DNA of 64,000 bases, taken from Mesomycoplasma ovipneumoniae SC01 (GTDB lineage: Bacteria > Bacillota_I > Bacilli_A > Mycoplasmatales > Metamycoplasmataceae). The translations under genes and the position numbers were made by a program. Shown one piece after another: positions 19,789 to 30,950 of the stretch. The DNA lies in contig NZ_AFHO01000012.1 in NCBI RefSeq assembly GCF_000218525.1, positions 1-64,000 of the forward strand, in the 5' to 3' direction. Within the stretch, counting starts at the first letter, position 1, and each line of letters begins with the position of its first letter. The notes beneath the pieces are model-generated. The model was not told the DNA's origin and made no database searches. It worked only from the letters and a program-made list of their open reading frames with translations.

Positions 19789-20244
19789 CTAATATTCAAC
19801 TTTAAAAATTAATTTTCTAACTACACCAATTTGTCCAGTATATTTTGGCAAATGAGCATCGCCAGGTAGAAAAATTAAAAATTCTCCTTTTAACGGTCTA
19901 ATTAAATTTCGGGTCGAATCTTTTTTATAAAGAGCTACATCAGTTTCTTCAGAATAATCAGTTACTTTATTGACTAATTTCTCTGAAAAATCAAAGAAAT
20001 ATTGTTCTTTTTCGTCAATTACTATATGAACATCTGCGTATCGTTTGTGATATTCATACAGAGCGTTTGTATCGTCGAAACTTTCAACATCAACATGTAA
20101 TACAAAAATTCTGTCTCCATCAATTAGAGTTTTGCCTACTGGCAATTTTTCTAGGTCATTTTCTTTTAGAAAAATTGCTAATTTTGCAAAATTTTCATTT
20201 AAACAACTATATTTGCTAAAATTTTCTAATTTGTCATAAATCAT
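19789..20244 (-). CDS. YhcH/YjgK/YiaL family protein (NanQ-like)
   Basis: Protein of 151 aa, the usual size of this cupin-fold family. E. coli NanQ speeds the anomer exchange of N-acetylneuraminate and related sugars. Typical features are GKTLIDGDRIFVLHVDVES, YEYHKRYADVHIVIDEKE with the metal-binding His/Glu set, and FLPGDAHLPKY near the C-terminus. SD GGGGTGG and a TATAAT box at 20278-20283. No sialic acid genes are beside it, so the true substrate is open. Confidence 0.8.
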   Translation of the reverse strand: MIYDKLENFSKYSCLNENFAKLAIFLKENDLEKLPVGKTLIDGDRIFVLHVDVESFDDTNALYEYHKRYADVHIVIDEKEQYFFDFSEKLVNKVTDYSEETDVALYKKDSTRNLIRPLKGEFLIFLPGDAHLPKYTGQIGVVRKLIFKVEY

Positions 20245-20341
20245 TTTCCACCCCTCTTTTATTTATATTTTTCTTAAATTATAGCAAAAAAATTGTTCTA
20301 AAAAAGAATAAATTTCAAATTAAACGTTTTAAATCAAAAAA

Positions 20342-21826
20342 TTACCCTATTAAAATATCTTCGGTTATGTAAGTTTTATTCTGTTTGCCGATATTATCGC
20401 CTTGTCAAACGTAAATAAAAGAGGTAATTCCAAGCTGACCAATTAGCATAATAATCATAAATCCAATTTGCGAAATAACAGATAAATTTCGAATCAAACC
20501 TGTCGAGAGGCCCGAGGTTCCGAAAGCCGACATGACCTCAAAAACTAAATGGTAAATTTTATAATCACTAGTTTTTTGCTGGCTTGATAAATCGTCTAAC
20601 GAAAAACTTGAGAGAAAAACTATCGCTACTACTAAAATAAAAGATATAAAAAACACAGTTGCAGCTGAAACAATTTTATCAGTTGTGATTTTTCTCTTAA
20701 ATATATTAACATCACTAGTTCCCCTAATTTTAGACAAAACCACAGCGATAAAAATTCAAAAAGTTGTAACGCGAATTCCGCCACCTGTAGAAGACGGCGC
20801 AGAGCCAATAAACATCAATAAACTTGTTAAAAAAGTGCTTGGTTGAGTTAGCTGTTTTAAGTCAAATGTAAAAAAACCGGTTGAGCGAGTCATAAAATTA
20901 TGAAATAATAATGCAAATGTTTTATCAAATCAGTTGCCATTTTGCTCCTGGTTTCAAAAAGTAAAAGGAGAATTTGAACTAGCTTCAAAAGTAATTAAAA
21001 GAATAAAACCAATTAGTGCAATAACAAAATAGCTCAAAATTGAAACTTTTGTAAACAAAGAAAATCTAAATCTTTTTATTTTCTGTTTAGAAAGTTTAAG
21101 TTTAAAAAAGCTAAAAAAGTCATAAATTACCGGGTAGCCAATTCCGCCTATTATTGTCAGAATTATTATCATTATTTGCAAAAAATAAGAGTGATAATAA
21201 GGTTCAAAACTATTTGGCCCGATTATATCAAAACCAGCATTATTAATTGCAGAAATGCTATGAAAAACAGCAAATCTTAGCGATAAAGATATATTTTTAT
21301 AAGGTGATTTTTGAAATGAAAATTTTTGTGGTTCAGCATCATAAAAATAAAAATAAAGACTAAGAGCAAGACTGCTAATTAAAACAAGAATCAAAAAAAA
21401 ATTAATAGAAACCTTGATTACGCCTTTTAGTTCGCTTAGTTTACTTGAACCTCTTTCGATTTTTAAAATTTCACGCGACAAAATACTTAGTTTTTTTCCA
21501 AATAAATGGTTAAAAATGTAAAACTTTATTGCAAAAATTCCAATTCCACCCAGAGAAATTAAAATGGCAATAATAGCTTGTCCAAAAATATTAAAACTTG
21601 TGCCAGTATCAACCAAACTAAGTCCAGTATCACTAAAGGCAGAAACTGAAGTAAAAAGAGCCGAAAAAAAATTAATTTTTTCTGAATTATCAGTGTGTGA
21701 AAACGAACCTGTTAGAATTCCGGCCCCAAGAAGAATAACTAATGTGTAAAAAGTGAAAATAATATGTATTTTTTTAAGAGAAAAAATGGACCGCAGAAAA
21801 TTTTTGATATTAATTTTCAAGTTCAT
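20342..21826 (-). CDS. ktrB: Potassium uptake channel subunit KtrB/TrkH type
   Basis: Protein of 494 aa with eight TM segments arranged as four M-P-M repeats. The filter loops are SVSAFSDTGL, SISAINNAGF, NFMTRSTGF and VMSAFGTSGLS, each with the conserved Gly that lines the K+ pore. KtrB is the membrane part of a sodium- or proton-linked K+ uptake system and needs the KtrA ring. SD GAGGAA. It is divergent from ktrA across 236 bp, so the two subunits are adjacent but separately transcribed. Confidence 0.92.
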
Positions 21827-22062
21827 TATTCCTCGTTTTAATGTTTGACTAAATTAAAAAATTAGTCACTTATTTACTTATATAAAACATACAAAAAAAG
21901 CTAATTATTAAATTATACAACTTTTTTAAAAAAACAAAGTCAAAACAAAAAAATTTAAAAATACACAAAAAAACTGCCCTATAAAACATCTGCATTTGGA
22001 CACCTACAAAAATTTTCTGATTTTTGAATTAATTTATTGTTTTTTAGATAAAATTTAAGTAA

Positions 22063-22758
22063 ATGAAACGAGCAAATATTTGTATAATTGGCGCTGGACG
22101 ACTAGGTAGAGCAGCAATAACCCAACTAGCAGAATCAGGCCACAATATTATTGTCATTGACAAAAGAGCTGAAAATTTAAAATTTATTCGCGAGTTTGCG
22201 ACTGTAGAACCAATTATAATGGACGCTAGCGACATAAATGCAATTCGTAATGAAGTTGGACTTGAAGATATAGACACAATAATTGTTGCTACTTCAGACA
22301 ATATTGAAATTATTGCAACTTTATTAGAATTACAAACAGAAATTAATTTTTTTAACAACTTAAAAATAGCTGCGCGTGCTGTTAATAAAAGACATGCTCG
22401 TGTTTTAAAACAAATCGGTGTTGACTGAATTATTAGCCCTGAAGAAGAAGCTGGAATTAAAATGGCGCTTTTAAGTGTTGATAAAAATTTCCTGAATTAT
22501 GCAGATAATCTTAAAGAAATTGCAAATGGAATATTTGCTGGAAGCGTTAATGTTAAATCGCCAAAATACATTAATAAAAGTATAAAAAATGCTAATTTAC
22601 GTCAGTATAATGTTAATGTTGTTTTAATTAAAAGAAATAAAGAAACAATTTTGCCAGCTGCAGAAACAATAATTCATCAAAATGATGAGATAACAATAAT
22701 TGGGAAAATTGGTGATGTTACAACAGTTTTGCAAAAAATGGAGTCTATAAAGAGCTAA
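22063..22758 (+). CDS. ktrA: Potassium uptake regulatory subunit KtrA (RCK domains)
   Basis: Protein of 231 aa, normal length. An RCK-N Rossmann domain starts with ICIIGAGRLGRAA, followed by VIDKRAENL and TIIVATSDN; the C-terminal TrkA-C domain runs from about residue 140. It binds ATP/ADP or NAD(H) and gates KtrB from the cytosol. No SD is visible; TAAAAT at 22049-22054 lies 8 nt before the ATG, pointing to a leaderless mRNA. Its 3' end has been copied just downstream. Confidence 0.92.
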
Positions 22759-22965
22759 AATTGGAAAATTTTAGGAAAAAGTGCTTTAAAAGTTCTTGAA
22801 GTAACAGCATAAAATTTTATTTTTGCTAAATTCAGGAAAAATTGGCGATGTTACAACAGTTTTGCAAAAAATAGGTCTATAAAAAGCCAAAATTGGAAAA
22901 TTTTAGGAAAAAGTGCTTTAAAAGTTCTTGGAACAACAGCATAAAATTTTATTTTTGCTAAATTC
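22703..22965 (+). repeat. Tandem duplication of about 130 bp including the ktrA 3' end
   Basis: 22703-22833 and 22836-22965 match almost base for base (GATGTTACAACAGTTTTGCA, then GGAAAATTTTAGGAAAAAGT, then AAATTTTATTTTTGCTAAAT). Copy 1 contains the last 18 codons of ktrA; copy 2 is a non-coding fragment. Confidence 0.9.
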
Positions 22966-22999
22966 TTTTGGAAAATCAAAAATATAGTATAATTTTCCA

Positions 23000-23086
23000 A
23001 TAATCATGGATTTTGGAAAATACTATTTATATTTATTAAAATATTATATGTTTGCGGCATCACTCTTTGATGATGCTGCTTTTTTC
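23000..23086 (+). ncRNA. Candidate small RNA or attenuated leader before potA
   Basis: TATAAT at 22988-22993 is followed 60 nt later by a strong terminator: stem GCGGCATCA / TGATGCTGC (23054-23079) and six T. The predicted RNA is about 87 nt. The -10 region also forms TTTTCCAA / TTGGAAAA with downstream sequence. A second hairpin (CTTCAT / ATGAAG, 23132-23170) lies between it and potA. It may be a free RNA or the attenuated leader of the pot operon. I find no known riboswitch core. Confidence 0.4.
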
Positions 23087-23257
23087 CATGAATCTGCATC
23101 AGAAGATATTTTCGATAAATTCCCCACCACTCTTCATTAGAGAAGATTTTTTTCTTCAAAGATGAAGTTTTCATATTTTTTTTAGAATAAAATTATATTT
23201 TTTTTATTTAAATTAGATATTGTTTTTAATTTTATCTACTCAAGAGGGAATTATAAA

Positions 23258-24592
23258 ATGCAAAAAATTCACAAAAGTGAAACAATAATCTCGCTTGTTG
23301 ATGTTGATAAAGAATTTGGTGAGAAGAAAGTTTTAAATCAAATAAATTTGGACATCAAAAAAGGTGATTTTGTCACTCTTTTAGGTCCATCTGGATCTGG
23401 AAAAACTACGATTTTACGCCTAATTGGCGGTTTTGAATGAACAACCCGTGGCGAAATTAAATTTAATGGGGTTGATATTAAAGATGTTCCAGCCCACAAA
23501 CGAGATACAGCGACTATTTTTCAAGATTATGCGCTTTTTCCACATTTGTCAGTTAGAGGAAATATTGAATTTGGCCTAAAATTAAAAAGAATTAAGAAAA
23601 GTGATTCTGAAATTCCACAGTCAACTTGGAAAAAGTTCGAAGAATTAAAGCAAAAATGGCAAGCAAAACAGGACCAAAAAATTGCAGAACTTAATAATTT
23701 GCAAGCAAACCTAGAAAAACAACTTGAAAATCCCAATTTAGACAACAAAACCCGTAAAAAATTACAGGATAAACTTGATGATTCAGATTTTAAATATTCT
23801 AATTGGGAAAATTATGTTTTTTATAAATCTGTAACTTTTGAAAAAAAATACCTTACTCGTAAAATAACAAAAACTGAAATTGATAACGAAATTAAGGATA
23901 TTATCGAACTTGTTGGTCTAAGCGGAAATGAAGACCGCGCAATTTCAGAGTTATCTGGTGGAATGAAACAGCGAGTTGCACTAGCTAGATCGCTTGTTAT
24001 TGAGCCTGAAATAGTTTTATTGGATGAGCCATTATCAGCTTTAGATGCAAAAATTAGACAAAAAATGCAAGTTTTTCTTAAAAGAATTCAGCAAAAATTA
24101 GGTCTAACGTTCATTTTTGTAACTCATGATCAAGATGAAGCCCTTCAATTATCAGATAAAATCGCCGTAATTCGTAACGGAAAAATTGCTCAATATGATG
24201 AGCCAACCAAAATTTATGACTATCCTGTTAATAAATGAGTTGCTAATTTCATTGGTGATTCAAATTTTTTTGAAGCAACATTTATTGAAAAAAATAAGGT
24301 TGAAATTCTTGGCGTTGAACTCTATACAATTCACACAGAATTTGATCATGGCCAAAAACTGGATGCACTTATTCGCCCTGAAGACATCGATATTGACTTA
24401 AATTCTGGATATTTTAAGGGTAAAGTTGTTCAAAATATTTACAAAGGTTCATATTACTGACTAGATATTCAAGTTGGTTCTAAAATTATTTACGTTGAAA
24501 CTAACGATTTTTACGATCTTAATACCGAAGTTTATTTAAAGTGAGATGATGATGCGATTCATTTAATGGAGATGGAAAGTGGAAACTCTTAG
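23258..24592 (+). CDS. potA: Spermidine/putrescine ABC transporter ATPase
   Basis: Protein of 444 aa. It powers polyamine import with PotB, PotC and PotD. Walker [10 protein letters not shown] near residue 45, Q-loop [12 protein letters not shown], signature [15 protein letters not shown], Walker [13 protein letters not shown]-loop THD and a C-terminal regulatory TOBE-like domain with RPEDIDI. Between the Q-loop and the signature there is an inserted helical, Lys/Gln/Glu-rich stretch of about 90 residues, which makes it longer than the usual 360-380 aa. The 3' end overlaps potB by 14 bp. Confidence 0.93.
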
Positions 24593-25439
24593 CTTTTTTG
24601 ATAAATTTTGACAAAATTTCAAAAAAAGTTTAAACCCACGCATCAGTCTTGCTCTCCCTTATTTTGTATTTGCTCTAATTTTAATAGTTATTCCGCTTAT
24701 TTTACTTTTTGTTAAATCTGTAAGTCCACTTTCGACAAACGGTGAGCCATTTGACAACCATCTTTTAGTAAAAGAGCAAACAACTTGGCAAATTATTGCT
24801 CGTTCAATTTTTGTTGGTTTAGTTAGCGCCTTTATTTGCTTAATTTTAGCTTTTCCATATGCTTTTATTGTCGCAAATTCAAAATCACGTATTTTTAAAA
24901 TTTATTCTTTATCATTAATAATTACCCCTTTAATTATTTTTACAATTGCAAAAGTTTTCTCATTACGAGCTTTATTTTTGTCAATGTTTGACGAAGGATC
25001 GCTAAATAATAACTCTTTTATGATTCTTGGTCTAATTTTTCTCAATTTTCCTTTTATGGTAATTCCACTTTATACAATTTTTAGAGATATGCCTAAAAAT
25101 TTAATTGAAGCTGGCACAGATTTAGGATATTCAAAATTTCGAGTTTTGATTAAAGTGGTTGTTCCTTATAGTTTTCGTGCAATTAGCTCTGGATTTGCGA
25201 TTGTTTTTTTAATGGCGGCAACATCTATAGTTGTCTCAGATAAATTGCTACCAAATGGATCACAAAATCAACTAATTGGAAATTTAATTAATAATTCTGC
25301 AAACACAACAAACCCTTTTGATTTAGCTAGAGTTTCATCGCTTGTTTTAGTCACACTTTTAGTTTTTATTGGAATTTATACACTAATTCATTTTACACCT
25401 ATTGTTATCATGAAAATTAAAGGATTTAAATATGACTAA
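24579..25439 (+). CDS. potB: Polyamine ABC transporter permease PotB
   Basis: Protein of 286 aa starting at GTG with GGAG 7 nt upstream, inside the end of potA. About six TM segments. The ABC permease EAA loop is seen as NLIEAGTDLGYSKFRVLIKV near residue 175, which docks on PotA. Trp is encoded by TGA. It overlaps potC by 8 bp, giving tight translational coupling across the operon. Confidence 0.92.
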
Positions 25440-26256
25440 AATTATTGATTTTTTTCAAAAACACGAGATTTTGAAAAAAACTTACGTTTGATTTTTGATA
25501 ATAATTTTCTACATTCCAATAATTTTTGGCTCTATTTTTTCATTTAATTCCCCTTCAAAAAAAGGTTTTGTCTCTTCAACATGAAACAAATTTAGTTTGC
25601 AAGCATTTGACGAATTTGCAAAAGACACTTTTGCATCAGCGCTAATTAACTCATTAATTATTGCAATTTTTGCTGCAATAACCGTTGTTTTCCTTTCACT
25701 TTTAACAGTTTTTGCTCTCTGAAGACAAAAAAATAAATCAGTAAAAATTTATGTAAATGCCACCTCAAATATTCCTTTAATTAATCCTGATGTGATTACC
25801 GCAGTTTCACTTGCAATTATTTTAGGGTTCATATTTGGTTCACTTTCAGCGGCTCATGAAGGTTTGTATCGGGCAATTATTTCCCATATTGTCATGACTT
25901 TACCTTACGGAATTTTGATAATGTATCCAAGAAGTGAAAAATTTTCGCTAAGTTTATATGAAGCAGCCCAAGATTTAGGCTATTCAAAAATGAAGGCATG
26001 ATTTTTGATTTATTTAAAACACATGTCACCAGCGATAATTTCAGTTTTTCCGGTTGTTGCTTTTCTTTCATTTGATGATTTTATAATCACAAAAATTACA
26101 TCAAACACCCAAACAGTTGGAACGCTTTTGTATCAAGGAACTTTTAAGACTTGAGCGCTAATGTTGGGAACAATTATGCTTTTCATTTCCGTGATTTCTA
26201 ATTTAATTTGACTTTATTATAAAAATAAAAAGGAAAAAACATGAAAAAGAATTTAG
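25432..26256 (+). CDS. potC: Polyamine ABC transporter permease PotC
   Basis: Protein of 274 aa with about six TM segments and an EAA loop, LYEAAQDLGYSKMKAWFLIY. With TGA read as Trp the frame does not stop at 26244 but runs on to TAG at 26254-26256, adding WKRI and overlapping potD by 16 bp. It starts inside the last codons of potB. Confidence 0.92.
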
Positions 26257-27956
26257 TTAATTTTTTTGCCAAAATAACACTTGCCCTTTCGGTAATTAGT
26301 GTTGTTTTTGTTGCATCTTTTTCAAAATCAAGCTTCCCTTTTAAACCAGTTGTCTATAATTATGAAGCTTACATTTCCGATTTTGGTCGCGATGTAATTA
26401 ACAAAGATTTTAATTATCGCGAGTTTGGTGATGTTAGCGAATTTACAAGAGCAATCGAAGACAATCGCACAATTGCTGGTGTAGGTTCAGATTTTCAAAT
26501 TGCACGTTTGGCGCAAAAAGGTCTTTTGCAAAAAATAGACTATTCAAAACTTTTTTCAAATTGGCAACTAACTAAGGTTTTTCAAAAACCTGAAAATTAT
26601 GAGAGTTTTTCTTTGGTCCAAAAGCAAGAATTTATCAATAAAAAAAGGGCCGCTTTTGAAGAAATTTTTCGCCCTGAAATTGTTGAACATATTGATAAAT
26701 ATGATCAATTTATGAAAGATGCCTATGATCCGCAAAAAAATCTTGATACTGATAATGACGGAATTCAGGACCGTTTTTGAGAGTTTTTCATCCCTTATTA
26801 TACCCAAGACAAAGTAATTGCCTACACAATTGGCGATTATGATGTTGATGGTAAAAGAAAAAATCTCCGTAAATTTCAGAATAATTGAACTGCTGAGCAA
26901 AAAGAAGAAATTCAAGAAAAAGGTCTTAAATTTGAAGATCAAAGTCTTGCCGGAATAGGTAAAACTTTGAGACAAAACGGCTATAGTTTCTTTGAATGAA
27001 CAGAAGCTATGAGAGATAATTTGTTAATCGGGGCTGAAAAAACTAATCAATACGGTGAAATTATAACTGAAAATAACTATAAATCATTTGTTGATGGTTT
27101 TATTGACTATATTGGTGAAATTTCTGGTTTTGACTATTTTAATTTGCGGCATAATGTTTTTAAAACATCAGGTCTTGACTTAGCCAATTCAGTAATCGAT
27201 CCTTCTTTGAATCAAGATGTTGGTTTTTTATATAATGGCGATTCGCTTGATGCTCATTATTCTAAAGATAATTATGAAGAACTCGAAGAAGAAAATACAA
27301 TTGCAATTATTCGTCCAAAAAATAATTTAACTTTACTTGATGGCTGAATTATTTTGAAAGACACCTCGCCTGAATTGACCGATAAGGTTTATAACTCACT
27401 TTATGAAGGAATTTTTAAAGGCGAAGATTTTGACTTAGATGAAATTGTTCAAACAGCAAAAATTGAAGTTGATTTTGCTTTTGTCCAAAATAGTGAAACA
27501 GAAAAATTTGAACCTAAAAATGGAAAAGGTTTTTATTTTGACTATGAATCCTTACCTTTTTTAGCAAATTTTGATTTTATAAATTACACCCCAGCATTTA
27601 AAAAATCCTTTGAATTCTTTAAAAAATTCTACTTTAATGATGCAGTCGAAACTGTTCGCGAAACTCTAGAAGGTGAAGACCGTTCGGTTTTTATTGACCT
27701 TAATGATGAAATTATTGCTGATGAGAAAAATTTGAATTATGATAATATAAAATCCGAAACTTCATCAAATAGATCGCTTCGAGCTCTAAATATGTATCTT
27801 TCTCAACAACCTGAGCAAACTCTTTATGGAAATATGCCAACTGACACAAACACTGATGAGGGCAGATATCAGCTAAATTATACTTTTTTAAAACCATTAG
27901 ACGAAAGACTTGCTTCTCAAATTCGTACTTACTATAATTTAAAGACAAAAAATTAA
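26241..27956 (+). CDS. potD: Polyamine-binding protein PotD, large mycoplasma form
   Basis: Protein of 571 aa, much longer than the ~350 aa of typical PotD. An N-terminal hydrophobic segment (residues 9-28) has no lipobox Cys, so it is probably held by an uncleaved anchor. VVYNYEAYISD near residue 38 and the FTRAIEDNRTIAGVGSDFQI region match periplasmic polyamine-binding proteins. DTDNDGIQDRF near residue 170 looks like a calcium-binding Dx[DN]xDG loop. It overlaps potC. SD AAAAAGGAAAA. Confidence 0.85.
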
Positions 27957-28020
27957 GACTTTTATCAATAAAAGTTTCTAATTTAATATTTTTATTAATT
28001 ATTATTGTAAAATTTATTTT

Positions 28021-28869
28021 ATGTTCAAGTTTAAAAAAATATTAAAAACATTAGCGCTGCTATCACCAATAGTTGCACTTTCTGCGTGCAGCCAAAACCC
28101 ATCCCAAGCAGAACAACTTCTTGCGTCGATAGATAAAACTGATTCCAAATATGTAAAAATCGATGAGTCAACAAATTCTTTTGTGCTTGACCTAACAGAT
28201 TCCGGGCTAACAAAAATTGATAAATCTGCATTTTTTAGTCTAAAATCACGGATTTTTCAAAAAACTACTCTTCAAAATCAGGATCAAACTAATCAACCTG
28301 ATCAACCTGGTACCGAAAACACCCAAAAACCACAAGAAACTAAGGTAAATTTTTATTTTTTGTCAAAAATAATTTTTCCAGAAACGCTAACTGAAATAGA
28401 AGATTATGCATTTTATGCAGATAGTGCAAATTTGACTGATCAAGAAAAAATTAAGGAACTCGACTTCTCAAAGGCGACAAATTTGAAGAAAATCGGTAAT
28501 TTTGCTTTTCAAGGAAATAATATAACAAAATTAGTTTTACCTTCATCTTTAGTTTCAATAGGTAGACAAGCTTTTGCTAAAAATAATTTAGAACAGGTCG
28601 ATTTTTCAAACTCTAAGGATTTAGAGGTTATTCAAACTGGCGCTTTTTTTGATAATAAAATTCAACATGTTGACTTTAGCCAAAATGTTAAATTAATCGA
28701 GATTTTTTCTAGCGCTTTTGAATCTAACAAAATTGAAACCGTAAAATTCAATAAAAGTGCAAAACCAGTTACAATCGGAACGTCGGCTTTTAAAGATAAC
28801 ATTATAAAAACTAACGAAAATTTCGAGAACATTCCTGAATCAAGTTCTCTTAACTCACCATTTAATTAA
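28021..28869 (+). CDS. Lipoprotein with BspA-like leucine-rich repeats
   Basis: Protein of 282 aa. A signal peptide with lipobox ALSAC puts Cys23 at the mature N-terminus. From about residue 110 there are tandem LRR_5/BspA-type units of about 23 residues (FAFQGNNITKLVLPSSLVSI, then QAFAKNNLEQVDFSNSKDL and two more). Such repeats mediate binding to host proteins in other bacteria. A second repeat protein without a signal is at 44331-45122. No SD; TAAAAT at 28008-28013 is 7 nt before the ATG, so the mRNA is probably leaderless. Confidence 0.85.
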   Translation: MFKFKKILKTLALLSPIVALSACSQNPSQAEQLLASIDKTDSKYVKIDESTNSFVLDLTDSGLTKIDKSAFFSLKSRIFQKTTLQNQDQTNQPDQPGTENTQKPQETKVNFYFLSKIIFPETLTEIEDYAFYADSANLTDQEKIKELDFSKATNLKKIGNFAFQGNNITKLVLPSSLVSIGRQAFAKNNLEQVDFSNSKDLEVIQTGAFFDNKIQHVDFSQNVKLIEIFSSAFESNKIETVKFNKSAKPVTIGTSAFKDNIIKTNENFENIPESSSLNSPFN

Positions 28870-28879
28870 TTTTTTTAAA

Positions 28880-29407
28880 CTAATTATTATATAAAGGGAA
28901 AACATTAACTATGTTTTCCTCTTTTTTAAATAATTTTTGTGCTTGTGAAAAATTATTAAAAATTAATTGGTAATCAACTTGATCATCTGGCCTATTTTTG
29001 GTCTTAATATCCGAAATTTCAGATACTAATTGGCCGTCATAAGCAAAAGCGCTAAACTGTGAATTTTTGCTATAACTAATAAAATATTGCATTTTTTCAT
29101 TTTTTTTAAAGGATAAAAGATTAAAAGTTGAGCAAGTTCAGAGGTTTATATTGCCTAATTGTGCTAGAGTTCTAAAAAATGTCAACCCAACTCTGCATCC
29201 TGTAAATGTGCCTGGGCCTAAATTAATGTAAAAATCACTAAAATCTGAAATTTTTAGATTATTTTTTGCCAAAATATTACGAACTAATTCGGGAAGCAAA
29301 TCAGCTTTATTTTTAATTTCAAGTATATTAGAATCGACTAAAACGAAATTTTTGTCAAAAATTGCTAAAACTAGATCTTGACTTACAGTATCAATAAAAA
29401 ATTTCAT
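28880..29407 (-). CDS. tsaB: tRNA threonylcarbamoyladenosine biosynthesis protein TsaB
   Basis: Protein of 175 aa, shorter than the ~220 aa E. coli protein. TsaB works with TsaD and TsaE to make t6A at position 37 of ANN-reading tRNAs. The hallmark GPGTFTGCRVGL (GPGSFTGxRxG in the family) is near residue 65. Past that the C-terminal half is short and poorly conserved. It reads through one TGA (Trp). It lies between the LRR lipoprotein (convergent) and the subtilase-like gene (upstream, same strand, 34 nt gap). Confidence 0.85.
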
Positions 29408-29441
29408 AATTAAAAGTATATTTTAATACAAAATTTTATTT

Positions 29442-30797
29442 TTAACTATAAACATTAGCGCGAAATTCTGCAGGATACCTTCTTCATGTCAGAACGTATT
29501 TTTTTGGCTTATCAGGTTGAAAATTTACATTAGAAACTCTAATTCGATATTGCCCATCTTCAAAAGATTTAAAGCTAATTTTGTCAAATGGACTTATATC
29601 TGAGTTTGCTTCAATAATTTTTTGTCAACTTCCACGATAAATTTCGATTGAAATATCAAAATCATTTGTTTTATAATTTGGTTGGCCATAAAGCAAATCA
29701 CTCACTCCATCACGGATTGTTTTACCAAAATTGTAAAAAAAACCTTTAAATCCCGATAAGTATTCCCCTACGACTTCTTTTTCAGAAAATTTATCATGAA
29801 AAACAAGTGCTGAAAATTTTTGATTTTTTAAAAGTTCAAAAGGCTCACTTACATACTCATTTCCATCATAATTATTGTATAAATAATTACCTTGTTCCAG
29901 AGTAAAATAGGCATCTTTGTAATTTATAAATCCAAAACCTTCACTTGAATGAGCACCATTAAATCCTAAATTGCTATTTTCTGACGGTTGAGCCGTTAAT
30001 GATAAAGCTGAAATTATTTTTAGATTCCTTTCTTTTAAACTTTCATAAGAGTCAAAACTTGATGAAAGTCCGCTAAAAATAGCGGAAAGTAGGAAAGCTG
30101 AGTAAAATTGTATGTTTGAATCACGAACATTTAACTGATAGCCAAATTTTAATTCTGGAAGTATAAAGTGGTTTGATTTTACTACTCCAGCGCTATTGCC
30201 AAAATTTTTCACATAATTAAAAAGTCGCGAATCTTTCTTAAATCTGTCGTCTTGTTTTGCAAAAAAGCTGAAATTACTATTAATTTCATCGCCTAAAGCT
30301 CTGCTTCCGTCAAAAAAATTTATTATTCCAGTTTTACCGCTTCAAAAATCAAGAAAATCTCCTAATTTTATTAAGTCTCTCCCATTTGAAAAATAATCAT
30401 TTAAAAAAGTCCTTTTTTCTTTATATAAGTGCAAAACCATCTCGACTCCTACGGTTTCAAAGTGTGAAAGTCCTTTAGCTCATTGCTCCTTTGTTTTAAA
30501 ACGGTAAATAATTAAATTTGAATTAGGGGCAAAAAACTGAAAAATTGCTTGCAAATTGTTAAAATCATTGTTATTTTCGTCCCCATTTTCTTCAATAAAA
30601 ACTCCAACTTTAACATTTCTATTTACTTTATTTAAATTTGCATCAAAATTTAAGTTTGAAGCAAGCTCTTTAAAATCAAAACTTGAGTTTTGATGCAGGT
30701 GAAAATCACCAGATTTTTGGCTAAAAAGTAAAAAAGGACTTAATATTGTTAAACCTGGTAAAATAAGTCGCTTAAAAATTTCCTTAATTTTAATCAT
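29442..30797 (-). CDS. Exported protein, probably a catalytically dead subtilase relative
   Basis: Protein of 451 aa with an N-terminal signal or anchor (residues 8-27, no lipobox). I start it at the ATG at 30797 because AAGG lies 7 nt before. Short stretches line up with the subtilase at 57964-60063: VKVGVFIEENGD with VGAIEVED, GIINFFDGSRALGDE with GVINVFSAGNGAMER, and IQFYSAFLLSAIFSGL with GTSFAAPIVTGLIS. At the catalytic Ser and the oxyanion Asn it has different residues. If the alignment is right, it is a secreted pseudoprotease. The C-terminal domain (IEIYRGS, QYRIRVSNV) looks beta-rich. Co-transcribed with tsaB. Confidence 0.5.
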
Positions 30798-30950
30798 GAT
30801 CACCTTCTTCTTTTTCTTCACACATAATTAAATAATCGAGCTACTTTTTGGTTAAAAAAAGTAAAATCGACACTTTTTTCCTAAATTTTTCCTTTTTTGT
30901 AAATATTCGATTAAAATAAAGTATAATTAAATAAAATTTTTTGAGATAAC

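Noticed and set aside
19546-19812. Plus-strand ORF of 88 aa across rpsT
   Set aside because: Shadow of rpsT and its upstream region; no SD and no family match.
22988-23086. 4.5S (SRP) RNA
   Set aside because: Size fits, but the conserved GGAA apical loop and its flanking asymmetric loop are absent.
26221-26244. potC stop at TGA 26242-26244
   Set aside because: TGA is Trp in this organism; the frame runs on to TAG at 26254-26256.
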